64,000 nucleotides of DNA. Origin: VXLM01 sp034421575 (lineage in GTDB: Bacteria > Chloroflexota > Dehalococcoidia > Lucifugimonadales > VXLM01). Made by a program: the position numbers and the translations under genes. Positions 24,689 through 34,043 of the stretch are shown piece by piece. The stretch spans positions 1 through 64,000 of the forward strand of contig DAOUKG010000010.1 of NCBI GenBank assembly GCA_034421575.1, given 5' to 3'. The notes under the pieces were generated by a model. That model was not told the DNA's origin, searched no databases, and worked only from the letters and a program-made list of their open reading frames with translations. How positions within the stretch are numbered: the first letter of the stretch is position 1; each line of letters begins with the position of its first letter.

Positions 24689-26974
24689 ATGCGACGTGCA
24701 CGGTTCTTTTCTATTGGAAGTTCGGTAATCGCCGTGCTGCTGGTGTGGCTGGCGATATCCTCGCCGGCGGCATTTGCGCAGGCTGACGCACGGCCGGAAA
24801 TGGCCGTGGTCGTCGCGGACTCGTCGTCGGTCCGGGAGGCGGAAGAGGTCATCCCCTTAGCGATGTCTCTGATCGGACTCCTGGCTACCCAGCAAGAGGG
24901 TGACGTTGTATTCCTCGACACCAATAGGCCCGGGGAGGCGGTCGGACCGTTCAGCGCGTCGGACTATGACTACCAGAGCAGCCGGAGCGATATCGCCGCC
25001 CGTCTCGGGGCGGGGAGTACCCTCACTTCCCAGGCAATTGTGGAGGCGCTGGAAGAAGCCCGATCGGCTCTTTCGACCTACGGAGCTCCCGCAGGTTCGA
25101 CGATCTACATGGCGCTGGGAGGCTCGGGCGACATTGACTACGAAGCACTGGGCAGTACCGCTTCGCCCCTGGTGGATCGCATCGCCGAGCAGGGTTGGTC
25201 GATCCAAGGGCTGATCCTGGACGCAGACGACCAGGGGGCGGCGCAATTCCTCGACACGATTGCCAAGACCACCGGGGGAACGGTGTTTGGCTTTGAGTCA
25301 GGGGCGGACATGAGGCCGCTTGCGAACCATGTGTTTGGATCGTCCGGTGAGGGTTCCGTTCAGGAATTTGCCGCCGAGGCTGTGGTGGACACAAAATGGT
25401 TCAGCACCGCCATCCCCATCATGCCGGGTACCGAAGAGACGATGCTGTACCTCTTCAAAGAGGGAAGCTCCGGGTCGTTCCAGCTGGTGACCCCTTCAGA
25501 CGAGGTGCTGTCAGGCGAAAGCCTGTCGTCCTCCAAGATCTTCGAGACCCAGCATCTCGAAGTCTGGCGGCTCAAGGAGCCGGCCCCCGGCATTTGGAGA
25601 GCTGAGACCACGGCTGTCGAGGGAGCAGTCTCCATCTGGGGCAGCATGACCGATCGATACGAGTTGGTCTTGCGCACGAATTCCCCTGTGGCGACAGGCG
25701 AGTCGAGCATCATCATGGGATACGCGGCCCAAGATGGCCGTACGGCGGTCCTGGAAGGCGTGAGAATGTTCGCGACGGTCAGCGGGCCTGACGTTTCGGC
25801 CATAGAGTACGAGTTGTACGATGACGGGACTCGGGGTGATTCCCAGGCCGGTGACGGTTACTTCACTGTGAGAATACCGTCGATTGAGTTGGCCGGTACG
25901 TATGACGTGACCCTGGAGATGCTGTGGCCCTCGTTCAACCATAGGATTTCGGCGGACTATTCGCTTGACGCGCAGCCGTTCCCGTCGTTCTTCGTCGAGA
26001 CCCGATCGGCGCGTGACCTGCAGCCGGGAGAATCGCGGAATATCGGCACGGTATCCATCCACGTGGATGGCGGCCCTTACGCCGTAGACCCCGAGGCAAT
26101 CATGGTCAGCATGGCAACGACCGGCGCCGGTCAGGGAACTCTTGACCTTGTGCCTCATCGTCTCTTCGGGGATGGACCCGCGTGGCAGTACGACATCGTG
26201 TTCACGCCGAGCGAGTATGGAAGCCACACGCTTCAATTCAACCTCAGTCTCGACCACGCCGGCCGAACGTTTGTCGAGTCTTCGGACTCCATAGTGGTCT
26301 CAACCGTTGCCGGACCCGCGGTCGTCCCACCGGTCATCGTCGAGCCGGTCGAGACGACGGCAGTGACACCTGCCGTCAAGCCTGTCGCTCCTGAGTCAGC
26401 AGTGGTGGGCGTGGCAAGTGTGCCAGCCGTGCCAGCCGTGGCAGGTGTAGCAGCCGTGCCGGTGCCTCAGTCGCAATTCCCGTGGATGATCGTAGTGACC
26501 CTCATGGTGGTTGCGGCGCCGATCGCGGTGGGAGTGCTGTACTTCCTGACGAGGCCGAAGCCGTATGGCTACATCTACACGGAGGACGAGGACGAACTCG
26601 TAGACTTCTCAGCTGTCGAGCGACAGCCCGTGCTCCGGTTCTTCTACCGGGGTCTCATTCGCGGCAGCGAGTTGAACATTCCCGGCTTCGAGGGCCTGAT
26701 CTTCCACTTCATGGAGGACAGGCTGGAAGTGAGGAGCTTCGGTGAGCATTCGACCGTAAGGGTCAACAACCAACCGCTGATCTACTCGGCAACCATAGAA
26801 GACAAGACGTGGATCGGCACGGGAGGCAAGCTGTACACGTTCCTCAGTTCTCCCATTATTCCTCCAGACGAACCGGAAGCTGAGCCCGCAACGAAACCGG
26901 AGGTCGAACCGGCAACCGAACCGGCATTCAATCCGACAGTCAATCCGGCGATAAATCCGGCGGGAGCGGACTAG
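24689..26974 (+). CDS. Membrane-anchored VWA-like protein
   Basis: A 761-residue exported protein. It starts with a cleavable signal peptide (ending in FAQA), followed by a VWA-like domain (residues ~35-210) whose MIDAS is degenerate (VVADSSSVRE), beta-rich Ig-like domains (~300-560), a Val/Pro/Ala linker and a single membrane helix (FPWMIVVTLMVVAAPIAVGVLYFL, ~615-635). After that comes a cytoplasmic domain with ERQPVLRFFYRGLI, somewhat FHA-like, and a tail of PAT/PEV and NPxxNPA repeats. The layout suggests an outside-in sensor or adhesin. Strong SD and promoter; a bidirectional terminator follows. The function is inferred only. Confidence 0.75.
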   Translation: MRRARFFSIGSSVIAVLLVWLAISSPAAFAQADARPEMAVVVADSSSVREAEEVIPLAMSLIGLLATQQEGDVVFLDTNRPGEAVGPFSASDYDYQSSRSDIAARLGAGSTLTSQAIVEALEEARSALSTYGAPAGSTIYMALGGSGDIDYEALGSTASPLVDRIAEQGWSIQGLILDADDQGAAQFLDTIAKTTGGTVFGFESGADMRPLANHVFGSSGEGSVQEFAAEAVVDTKWFSTAIPIMPGTEETMLYLFKEGSSGSFQLVTPSDEVLSGESLSSSKIFETQHLEVWRLKEPAPGIWRAETTAVEGAVSIWGSMTDRYELVLRTNSPVATGESSIIMGYAAQDGRTAVLEGVRMFATVSGPDVSAIEYELYDDGTRGDSQAGDGYFTVRIPSIELAGTYDVTLEMLWPSFNHRISADYSLDAQPFPSFFVETRSARDLQPGESRNIGTVSIHVDGGPYAVDPEAIMVSMATTGAGQGTLDLVPHRLFGDGPAWQYDIVFTPSEYGSHTLQFNLSLDHAGRTFVESSDSIVVSTVAGPAVVPPVIVEPVETTAVTPAVKPVAPESAVVGVASVPAVPAVAGVAAVPVPQSQFPWMIVVTLMVVAAPIAVGVLYFLTRPKPYGYIYTEDEDELVDFSAVERQPVLRFFYRGLIRGSELNIPGFEGLIFHFMEDRLEVRSFGEHSTVRVNNQPLIYSATIEDKTWIGTGGKLYTFLSSPIIPPDEPEAEPATKPEVEPATEPAFNPTVNPAINPAGAD

Positions 26975-27003
26975 GGGCATTAGGCTGATTGGCCGATAAG
27001 CAA

Positions 27004-27039
27004 GAGGGGGCAGGTCGCGCGACCTGCCCCCTCTCCTTT
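27004..27039. terminator. Bidirectional intrinsic terminator
   Basis: A near-perfect palindrome, GAGGGGGCAGGTCG at 27004-27017 with its complement at 27020-27033, is followed by TCCTTTTG. It separates the convergent VWA-like and cyclophilin genes. Confidence 0.85.
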
Positions 27040-27059
27040 TGTCGATAGATTCCCGGGCG

Positions 27060-27806
27060 CTACTCTTCGCTTATGACGATGCTCTTGATTACGTCGCCCT
27101 TGAATGTGGCGCTCTGGGGGTCGCGCTCCCGAATGCCGTCGACTACGTCCATTCCGCTAATGACCTCGCCGAAGACGGCGTGACATGAGACGCCGGCCTG
27201 GCTGCAGAGCTTAGCCGTGCCGTCGAGATTAAGGCCATCGAGGCGGTGCTGCTCGGAGTAGGTGATGTAGAACTGGCCTCCATTGGTGCCCCGACCGTTC
27301 TGCTCTCCGGCGTTTGCCATTGCCAGCATGCCCGGCCCGAAGTGACGCAGATCGGGATGGAACTCGTTGTCGAACTGGTAGCCGGGCCCGCCTGTCCCCG
27401 TTCCCGTCGGGTCGCCACCCTGGGCCATGAATCCCGGAATCACGCGATGGAACGTCGAACCGTCGTAGTAGCCTTCACGAGCAAGGAAGACGAAGTTGTT
27501 GACGGTCTTGGGAGCCTTGTCCGCGAACAACTGGACCTCGAACGTGCCACGCTCCATGTTGAACGTCGCCGTGTAGGACTTTTCGGGGTCGATTCGCAAG
27601 GGCGGAGCGACATCCCATTGCATGCGTTTCTCAGTAGTCTCAGGCGCGCTGGTAGGCGCGGGCTGAGCGGCGGCAGGGGGCGGCGGTGAAGTTTCCGACG
27701 CCGTATCCGTCTCTTCGTCATCGCCGCCACAGGCAAAGGCGAACAGGAGCAACAATGCCGCAGCGGCAGCCAATAGAGCAGTAACGCGGAGCTTGAACAT
27801 TCTCAA
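27060..27806 (-). CDS. Cyclophilin-type peptidyl-prolyl isomerase lipoprotein
   Basis: A 248-residue PPIase. Its signal peptide ends in LLLLFAFACGG (lipobox) and is followed by a ~40-residue Pro/Ala/Glu/Thr linker and a cyclophilin domain. The active-site segments are FHRVIPGFMAQGGDPTGTGTGGPG and NGGQFYITYSEQHRLDG; the usual FF/FI and Q residues are present. A loop with TAKLCSQAGVSCHAV holds two cysteines that could form a disulfide. It should help fold exported proteins at the outer membrane face. Single gene; the terminator above closes it. Confidence 0.93.
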   Translation of the reverse strand: MRMFKLRVTALLAAAAALLLLFAFACGGDDEETDTASETSPPPPAAAQPAPTSAPETTEKRMQWDVAPPLRIDPEKSYTATFNMERGTFEVQLFADKAPKTVNNFVFLAREGYYDGSTFHRVIPGFMAQGGDPTGTGTGGPGYQFDNEFHPDLRHFGPGMLAMANAGEQNGRGTNGGQFYITYSEQHRLDGLNLDGTAKLCSQAGVSCHAVFGEVISGMDVVDGIRERDPQSATFKGDVIKSIVISEE

Positions 27807-27923
27807 TTCATACCCGCCTTTCGTGAGAGTACGTTGTCGTTCTCAACCGATTACGTTCACGAACGCCGCCGGCCGAGTCGGCGACTCTATTCTAGCGCAG
27901 GACTTGAGGAAGTGCCAGAAGCG

Positions 27924-30308
27924 TCAGTCAACTGCCGCAAAGCAGGCGGCCACAATGGAGTCAACGTCAATCTGGTACTCCCTGTAGAGGTCGAGGTAGT
28001 CTCCGGATTGGCCGTAGTCGTCCACGCCGAGAGGGAATGTCTCGGTCTTCATGGCGGCGCCAAGCCACGCGAGCGTATGAGGATGACCGTCGACGATGGT
28101 GACGATGGGGGCGCTTCGCTCGCCGACATCGAAGATGTCCGACATAAACGGTTCCGAGGCGCGTCCCTCGGATATCTCCCGGCGCACCTGCTCCTGGAAC
28201 CGCTTGTAGAGCGGCCCCGGCCCGGTCACGTTGATGACGTTCGCATAAACGCCCTCTTCCAGAAGCTGCTCGCTGGCGTTCACAGCCTCAGGCACCATGG
28301 CCCCGGAAGCCATGATATGGACGACATTGTAATGCTGGCCGTATCCCTCTTCGGAGCGACGGTCGACGAGGCGATAGGCGCCTTCGAGGACCTGCGTTCT
28401 CAGCTTCTCCAACTCGTCCGGATCGGACGGAAGAGTCGCCAGGGACTGGTCGACACGCTTACTCGTCAAGCGCAGATACGCGGAGCCTTCACGGTTGCGC
28501 ATCCGTTCGAGGGAGTGCATGACTATCCATTCCAGTTCCTGCCCAAAGCATGGCTCGTAGAATGAAAGGTCGGGCAACTCCGTTCCGATCGACTGTGTGA
28601 CGAGGGACTGGTGCGCTCCGCCCTCCGGACCGAGACTCACGCCCGATGGCGTGCCGACGACCATGAAGCTCGCGCCGGCGTAGGTGCTGTAGTAGAAGGC
28701 GTCGAGACCGCGCCGGATAAACGGGTCGTACAGGGTGCCAATCGGAAAGAGGATTTCGCCCTGCATTTCATGCGACAGGCCAAGCTGTCCCAGGGCCATG
28801 AACAGGTTGTTCTCCGATATTCCGAGCTCGATGTGCTGGCCCGTGTCTGACTCCGTCCACTGGAGCGCCCTGGGCTGTTCTTCCTGGGGCAGCGACTCGA
28901 CCTCACCTCTGTGCCAGACCCCTACCCTGTTGATCCATCCTCCGAGGTTCGTCGAACTGGCGACGTCGGGACTGGTCGTCACGAGCCGCTTGGAGAGCTC
29001 AGGCGCGTTTCTTGATATCTCCGTAAGCACAAGGCCGAAAATCTGCTGTGTGGACATCATCCCGCGATAACCGCGGCCGAAGCCCGTGGGTACCGGTATG
29101 GACGGGACCGAATTCGACTGTTCCTCGCCGACTCGCAAGCGTTCTCGAGCCTCCGCTATCAGCTTGGATTCCGGGGATTCGGACGGGAAGAGGAACGTAG
29201 TATCGTTCGGGTCGATGCCCATATTCCGGCGAAGCACTTCCATCTGCTCGCCGTTCAGGTTGGCCGAGTGGTTTTGCGGGTCACCTATGATTGGAAGCCG
29301 CCACCCTTTCAGGGTGTAGGCGAACATCACGTGCGGGCCGGTGTCGAGGTCCATGGCGTCGAATGCCTGCCGCAGAGCGCCTATGTCGTGTCCACCAAGA
29401 TCGGAGAAGAGGGAGGCGAGTTCGTCATCGTCCCATTGACTGATGAGACGTTCCATGTCCTGAGGGTACCGACTCGTGCGGGGCAACCATTCCCGAAGCT
29501 TGGACGGTGAGACTCGCAGCAGTCGCTGGTAGACCATGTTGGACATCTCGTCGATGGCGTCGCGGAGGAGTTCTCCGTTGGGAAGCCGGAAGGCCGCCTC
29601 AAGCTTGCGGCCGTACTTGGCGTCTACGATGCTCCAGCCGTTCGCCGCGAACATCTCTCGCCAGCAGGTTACGCGTATTCCGGGAATTATGCGGTCGAGG
29701 CTCTGCCGGTTGAGGTCGACTATCCACAGGACATTGGACGCCTCTTCCATTGTCGGGTCGGCGACAGCCTCCCAGACGGCCCCTTCGTCCAGCTCCGCGT
29801 CTCCAACGATGCTGATGTATTTTCTCCTGGGTCCGTTTCCCGAATCGATGTGGCTCCGAAGGTACTCCTCGGTAAGCCACGCGAAATTGGGGGCCACCGC
29901 GCCGAGCCCAACTGAGCCGGTGGAGAAGTCCACGTTGTCAGGGTCCTTCGTGCGGCTTGGGTATGCCTGCAGCCCGTGGTAGGCTCGCAGGGTCTTGAGA
30001 TATTCGACATCGAGGTTGCCGAGCAGGTATTGCACGGCGTGGTACACGGGCGAGGCATGCGGCTTTACCGAGAGCTTGTCACCGGCATTCATGTACTCCA
30101 TGAACAGGTAGGTCATGATGCTGGCGACCGACGCGCTGGAGGCCTGGTGCCCTCCTACCTTCAGCCCGCTCGGGTTGGGGCGCAGACGATTGGCGTAGTC
30201 GACCATGTAGATCGAGAGCCAGAGAACGCGGTTCTGTATCTCGTCGAGAATCTGATTCCGACGATTGATAATGTCGGGGTCGTCGAGGGTAGCTGCTTCC
30301 AAGACCAT
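27924..30308 (-). CDS. AceE-type (homodimeric E1) thiamine diphosphate enzyme
   Basis: A 794-residue transketolase-like protein. The thiamine diphosphate motif is GDAELDEGAVWEAV, ending in WIVDLNRQSLDRIIPG, the AceE-type form, and the pyrimidine-binding domain holds HIELGISENNLFMALGQLG. It resembles homodimeric pyruvate dehydrogenase E1 but is ~90 residues shorter than E. coli AceE, and no E2 or E3 gene is adjacent. It follows hydroxypyruvate isomerase by 16 bases and a VOC protein on the same strand. It may therefore use another 2-oxo acid or a ketose. SD GGGAGGAAAC precedes the ATG. Confidence 0.85.
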   Translation of the reverse strand: MVLEAATLDDPDIINRRNQILDEIQNRVLWLSIYMVDYANRLRPNPSGLKVGGHQASSASVASIMTYLFMEYMNAGDKLSVKPHASPVYHAVQYLLGNLDVEYLKTLRAYHGLQAYPSRTKDPDNVDFSTGSVGLGAVAPNFAWLTEEYLRSHIDSGNGPRRKYISIVGDAELDEGAVWEAVADPTMEEASNVLWIVDLNRQSLDRIIPGIRVTCWREMFAANGWSIVDAKYGRKLEAAFRLPNGELLRDAIDEMSNMVYQRLLRVSPSKLREWLPRTSRYPQDMERLISQWDDDELASLFSDLGGHDIGALRQAFDAMDLDTGPHVMFAYTLKGWRLPIIGDPQNHSANLNGEQMEVLRRNMGIDPNDTTFLFPSESPESKLIAEARERLRVGEEQSNSVPSIPVPTGFGRGYRGMMSTQQIFGLVLTEISRNAPELSKRLVTTSPDVASSTNLGGWINRVGVWHRGEVESLPQEEQPRALQWTESDTGQHIELGISENNLFMALGQLGLSHEMQGEILFPIGTLYDPFIRRGLDAFYYSTYAGASFMVVGTPSGVSLGPEGGAHQSLVTQSIGTELPDLSFYEPCFGQELEWIVMHSLERMRNREGSAYLRLTSKRVDQSLATLPSDPDELEKLRTQVLEGAYRLVDRRSEEGYGQHYNVVHIMASGAMVPEAVNASEQLLEEGVYANVINVTGPGPLYKRFQEQVRREISEGRASEPFMSDIFDVGERSAPIVTIVDGHPHTLAWLGAAMKTETFPLGVDDYGQSGDYLDLYREYQIDVDSIVAACFAAVD

Positions 30309-30324
30309 GTTTCCTCCCGGCCGA

Positions 30325-31104
30325 CTACCGCAGGTACGGATCGGCCCAATGCAGGCCCTCGGCTGTTGTCGTTAGTGGCTTGTATTCGCATCCGATCCAC
30401 CCTTCGTAGCCCATCTTCTCGATGGCTTCGAAGAGGAACGGATAGTTGATTTCGCCGGTGCCCGGTTCGTTTCGTCCGGGATTATCGGCAAGCTGCATGT
30501 GCCGGATCATGGGGAGGTTGGCCTCGATGGTCGGGGTCAGGTCACCCTCCATGATCTGCATGTGGTAGATGTCGTACTGGAGCATGAGGTTCTCAGAACC
30601 GACCTCGTTTACGACAGCGAGGGCCTGAGAGGTGGTCTGAAGAAAGAAGCCGGGGATGTCCCTCGTGTTTATTGCCTCGATGAGCAGGGTTATCCCCGCG
30701 TCCTGGAGCTCGCTCGCGGCGAACTTGAGGTTCGAGATGAAGGTCTCGTTGAGAGTCTCGCCTGGAGCATCTGACGGCGCTATACCGGCGAGGCAGTTCA
30801 CCTGCTCGCAGCCGAGGGCGGTGGCATATTCGATTGCCCTGCCGACCCCATCTCGAAATTCGTCGACGCGGTCGGGATGACAGGCGATGCCGCGCTCACC
30901 GGCGTCCCAGTCACCGGCAGGAAGGTTGTGGAGGACCTGGACGAGTCCGTGGGTGTCGAGAGCCTCCCTCAGGTCGTTCTTGTCGTAGTCGTATGGGAAG
31001 AGGTACTCGACGCCCTTGAACCCCCCTTCGGCTGCCGCGCCGAAGCGGTCCATGAAGTCGACTTCGTTGAACATCATCGATAAATTGGCTGCGAGTCTTG
31101 GCAT
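30325..31104 (-). CDS. hyi: Hydroxypyruvate isomerase
   Basis: A 259-residue AP-endonuclease-2-type TIM-barrel isomerase. It begins with LAANLSMMFNEVDFMDRF, contains LLIEAINTRDIPGFFL and LQYDIYHMQIMEGD, and ends with HMQLADNPGRNEPGTGEINY and GWIGCEYKP, all typical of Hyi. It interconverts hydroxypyruvate and tartronate semialdehyde. It is 42 bases downstream of a VOC gene and 16 bases upstream of the E1-like gene. With glycerate kinase (19991-21145) it would complete a hydroxypyruvate to phosphoglycerate route; a tartronate semialdehyde reductase is not seen. Confidence 0.92.
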   Translation of the reverse strand: MPRLAANLSMMFNEVDFMDRFGAAAEGGFKGVEYLFPYDYDKNDLREALDTHGLVQVLHNLPAGDWDAGERGIACHPDRVDEFRDGVGRAIEYATALGCEQVNCLAGIAPSDAPGETLNETFISNLKFAASELQDAGITLLIEAINTRDIPGFFLQTTSQALAVVNEVGSENLMLQYDIYHMQIMEGDLTPTIEANLPMIRHMQLADNPGRNEPGTGEINYPFLFEAIEKMGYEGWIGCEYKPLTTTAEGLHWADPYLR

Positions 31105-31146
31105 GTTCGCTCCGAATGTGGGAATGGTGGGTTGAACGAACGGACG

Positions 31147-31599
31147 TCAGGATGACGGATCAGTCCGTTCGAGAAACTCAAGATAGTTGCCCTCGGGGTC
31201 GAGCGCGTAGCAGATGCCTATGCGCGCGCCGTCGGGCGTCGTCCGGTACTTCGGCTCGGTGACGAAACGAACGCCCTTGGCTGAAAGCCCAGAGTGAATG
31301 CCGTCAAGATCGGAAACGTTGAAACAGACGTGAGAGGAGCCGAATTGATGGTGGTGTAGATGGCCGTCGGGGGAAATGGGGTCGAGGTAGTGGACAAGCT
31401 CGATCTGGTGCGCGTCATCCGGCAGGCCGACGAAGACGAGCTTGCGCTTCGCTCCCGGGATCCCCGTGTGGTCTCCGCCCTCCGGAGCGACGCTGTCAAC
31501 TTCCCTGAGCACCTGGAGTCCCAACTCGTCGCAGTAGAACCCGATCATTGCCGAGAGGTCTCTTACGACGATGCCCGAATGGTTGAAGCCCGTGACCAA
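31147..31599 (-). CDS. VOC (glyoxalase/extradiol dioxygenase-like) protein
   Basis: A 150-residue VOC-fold protein starting at a TTG, with VTGFNHSGIVVRDL, GSSHVCFNVSDLDG and a C-terminal GNYLEFLERTD. The metal-ligand pattern His8, His (in SSHVCF) and Glu (in LEFLER) is kept, so an active metal site is plausible. It lies 90 bases downstream of the permease genes and 42 bases upstream of hyi, on the same strand. A lyase, isomerase or dioxygenase role cannot be decided. Confidence 0.85.
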   Translation of the reverse strand: MVTGFNHSGIVVRDLSAMIGFYCDELGLQVLREVDSVAPEGGDHTGIPGAKRKLVFVGLPDDAHQIELVHYLDPISPDGHLHHHQFGSSHVCFNVSDLDGIHSGLSAKGVRFVTEPKYRTTPDGARIGICYALDPEGNYLEFLERTDPSS

Positions 31600-31689
31600 G
31601 TCCCTTGTCTCCGCCGACAGGTCTGGTAAATGAGTGTAGCCGAACGTCTGTCAGGCCGCAAGAAAATGACCAGCCGCGAGACCCTCGAC

Positions 31690-32865
31690 CTAATTCGCGT
31701 ACGGGTCGGCTGCGTCGCGCATGCCGTCACCCACGAAGTTGAAGGCAAGCACCGCCAGCGTGACCGGAATGGCAGGGATGGTGAGCCACGGATAGATGGC
31801 AATCGACTGCACGTTCTGCGTCTGCTGCAGGAGGACTCCCCAACTCACCGCCGGAGCGCGGAGACCGATGCCCAGGAAGCTGAGGGCGGTCTCGCTGATG
31901 ATCATGAATGGGAGAATGAGCGTTATGACGGTAATAACGTGACTGATGAAGTTGGGCAGCATGTGCCGGAAGATAATCCTTATGTCCGTGGCCCCTGCCA
32001 GGCGAGCCGCAGTCACGAAGTCCTCTTCGCGGAGGGCAAGGAAACGACCGCGGACGACGCGGCCCATCTCCGTCCACGCGAACATGGCAATGATCAATGT
32101 CACGATAAAGTAGATGCGATAGACGCTCCAGTCCTTCGGGACGGAGGCTGACAGGGCGATAAATAGGGGCAGGGTTGGGACCGACCTCGTAATCTCGATA
32201 ATGCGCTGGATGACGGTATCGACCCAGCCGCCGTAGTAGCCGGACAATCCCCCGAGTGTGACGCCGAGTACGAAGGTTAGCAGGACGCCCACAAGCCCAA
32301 TGGAGAGGGAAACGCGTGATCCGAACACAATCCGGGACCACATGTCTCTTCCAAGCACGTCCGTACCCAGAAAGAACGGAGCGACCCTTTCGTCCTCTCC
32401 TTCCGGCGCAACCGTCCCTATCAGGTGACGGTCGAAGGGGATAATGCCAAAGAGCTTGTATTCATACCCCTGAACGAAGAATTTGATGGGAATGTTCACT
32501 TCCGGGTCGGTGACATATACCTTCTTGAAAGTCTCTGGATCGCGGTCGCCGATCACCTTCTTGACGTGGGGGCTGAACCCTCCGTCGAACCAGTGGATGG
32601 TCTGGGGTTGAAGGTAGGCGACATTAACATCGGAAAGACGCGGGTCGGATATTGCCAGGAAGTCCGCGAACGCCGCCACCGAGTAGAAGAGTATGACGAC
32701 AACTGCCCCGACCATGGCCATCTTGTGTTTGCGGAAGCGCCACCACATGAGCCGCCATTGACCTGCAACGAAGACCTCTTCGTCTTCTAGGTGGTCCTGT
32801 GGCTGGTCTAATAGCTCTTCGGCAGATTGGCTCAGCTGGTCTTTGTCCCGCGTTTCGTCCGCCAT
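31690..32865 (-). CDS. ABC transporter permease (DppC/OppC type)
   Basis: A 391-residue permease with a long N-terminal cytoplasmic and periplasmic part. The core holds FLGTDVLGRDMWSRIVFGSR and the EAA loop ALREEDFVTAARLAGATDIRIIFRHMLPN, typical of peptide/nickel transporters. Length is greater than usual (~300) owing to an inserted ~100-residue loop after the first membrane helix, a known feature of this subfamily. Its start overlaps the last base of the upstream permease gene. No ATP-binding subunits are next to it. Confidence 0.93.
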   Translation of the reverse strand: MADETRDKDQLSQSAEELLDQPQDHLEDEEVFVAGQWRLMWWRFRKHKMAMVGAVVVILFYSVAAFADFLAISDPRLSDVNVAYLQPQTIHWFDGGFSPHVKKVIGDRDPETFKKVYVTDPEVNIPIKFFVQGYEYKLFGIIPFDRHLIGTVAPEGEDERVAPFFLGTDVLGRDMWSRIVFGSRVSLSIGLVGVLLTFVLGVTLGGLSGYYGGWVDTVIQRIIEITRSVPTLPLFIALSASVPKDWSVYRIYFIVTLIIAMFAWTEMGRVVRGRFLALREEDFVTAARLAGATDIRIIFRHMLPNFISHVITVITLILPFMIISETALSFLGIGLRAPAVSWGVLLQQTQNVQSIAIYPWLTIPAIPVTLAVLAFNFVGDGMRDAADPYAN

Positions 32866-33863
32866 TACCTATTCTCCATCCTGATGCGGGGATCGACGAA
32901 CACCAGCAGTATGTCGGACATGAACGTACCTATAATCGTCAGCGCGCCGAGCACCAATATTATTCCGGATGCCATGAAGAGGTCCTCGGCCAACAGGGCG
33001 CGAAGCAGGAGAGGACCAATAAGCGGCAGAGCGAGAATGACTGAGACGATGATGCTGCCCGAAATGAGGGCGGGCAGAAGATATCCAACGATGCTGACTA
33101 TGGGGTTCAATGCAACGCGAACGGGATACTTGATTATCACCCGCCATTCCTTGAGACCTTTAGCGCGGGCGGTGACCACGTATGGCTTGCGAAGCTCATC
33201 CAAAAGATTGGCGCGCATGATGCGAAGGAGGGACGCCGTCCCCGCTGTTCCCAGCACGATGACCGGGATCCAGAGATGGGCCAGCATGTCGACGACCTTG
33301 CCACCGCTCCAAGGCGCGGTTATGTACTCGCGTGTAAAAAGTCCACCAATCGATAGGTCGAAGTAGAACCAGCCGATCCACAGGAAGGCCAGTGCCAGCA
33401 GGAAGTCGGGAATCGCAAGGCCGATGAAGCCGATGAAGGTGAGGGAATAGTCCTCAATGGTGCGATGCCGAACGGCTGCGTATATCCCGAGAGGGATGGC
33501 CATGGTCCAAGTAAACAGTATAGTCGTGCCGGCAACGATCATAGTCAGGGGCAGTTTGTCCCATATGACCTCTCGAACGGGCCGGTTGAACTCAACCGAG
33601 AAGCTGAGGTCGCCACGCACGACCTTCGACAACCACTTGACATATTGGAACCATACTGGCCGGTCGAGGCCATACTCGGCCCGGAGCTGCTCTTCGAGTG
33701 CGTCCGCTGCAGGCGTACCCTGACCGGCTTCGCCCACGAGGTTCGCTACGTAGTCATCGACGAAGTCCCCGGGCGGGAGTGTGACGACAAAGAACGAGAT
33801 AATCGAGATTACCCAAAGCGCAAACACTCCCAGAAGGAAGCGGCGTATGATGAAAGCAATCAC
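32865..33863 (-). CDS. ABC transporter permease (DppB/OppB type)
   Basis: A 332-residue permease. It starts MIAFIIRRFLLGVFALWVI, the standard first helix of DppB/OppB, and contains DRPVWFQYVKWL, the EAA loop VVTARAKGLKEWRVIIKY, and several further helices. It makes the membrane pore with the OppC-like partner whose gene overlaps it by one base. A strong inverted repeat lies between this gene and the upstream binding-protein gene. Confidence 0.94.
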   Translation of the reverse strand: MIAFIIRRFLLGVFALWVISIISFFVVTLPPGDFVDDYVANLVGEAGQGTPAADALEEQLRAEYGLDRPVWFQYVKWLSKVVRGDLSFSVEFNRPVREVIWDKLPLTMIVAGTTILFTWTMAIPLGIYAAVRHRTIEDYSLTFIGFIGLAIPDFLLALAFLWIGWFYFDLSIGGLFTREYITAPWSGGKVVDMLAHLWIPVIVLGTAGTASLLRIMRANLLDELRKPYVVTARAKGLKEWRVIIKYPVRVALNPIVSIVGYLLPALISGSIIVSVILALPLIGPLLLRALLAEDLFMASGIILVLGALTIIGTFMSDILLVFVDPRIRMENR

Positions 33864-33974
33864 TGGGGTTCTCCGCTCCCGTAGGCTGAATCAGTGCACA
33901 GAACCAAGCTCGACGATCGGCCGAACGTGCACTTAGTCGTTGGAATGCCATTATACATAGATGCTCGTTAATGT

Positions 33975-34009
33975 AAATAGCACCCGGTCCAATGGGCCGG
34001 GTGCTATTT
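33975..34009. terminator. Stem-loop between binding-protein and permease genes
   Basis: A perfect 13-bp stem, AAATAGCACCCGG (33975-33987) with CCGGGTGCTATTT (33997-34009), and a 9-base loop. The minus-strand exit is only weakly T-rich. Within this operon it probably attenuates read-through or protects the binding-protein mRNA, so that more binding protein than permease is made. Confidence 0.75.
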
Positions 34010-34043
34010 CTTCAGTCTACTTCAGTAGGCTGTTCAGACACTC

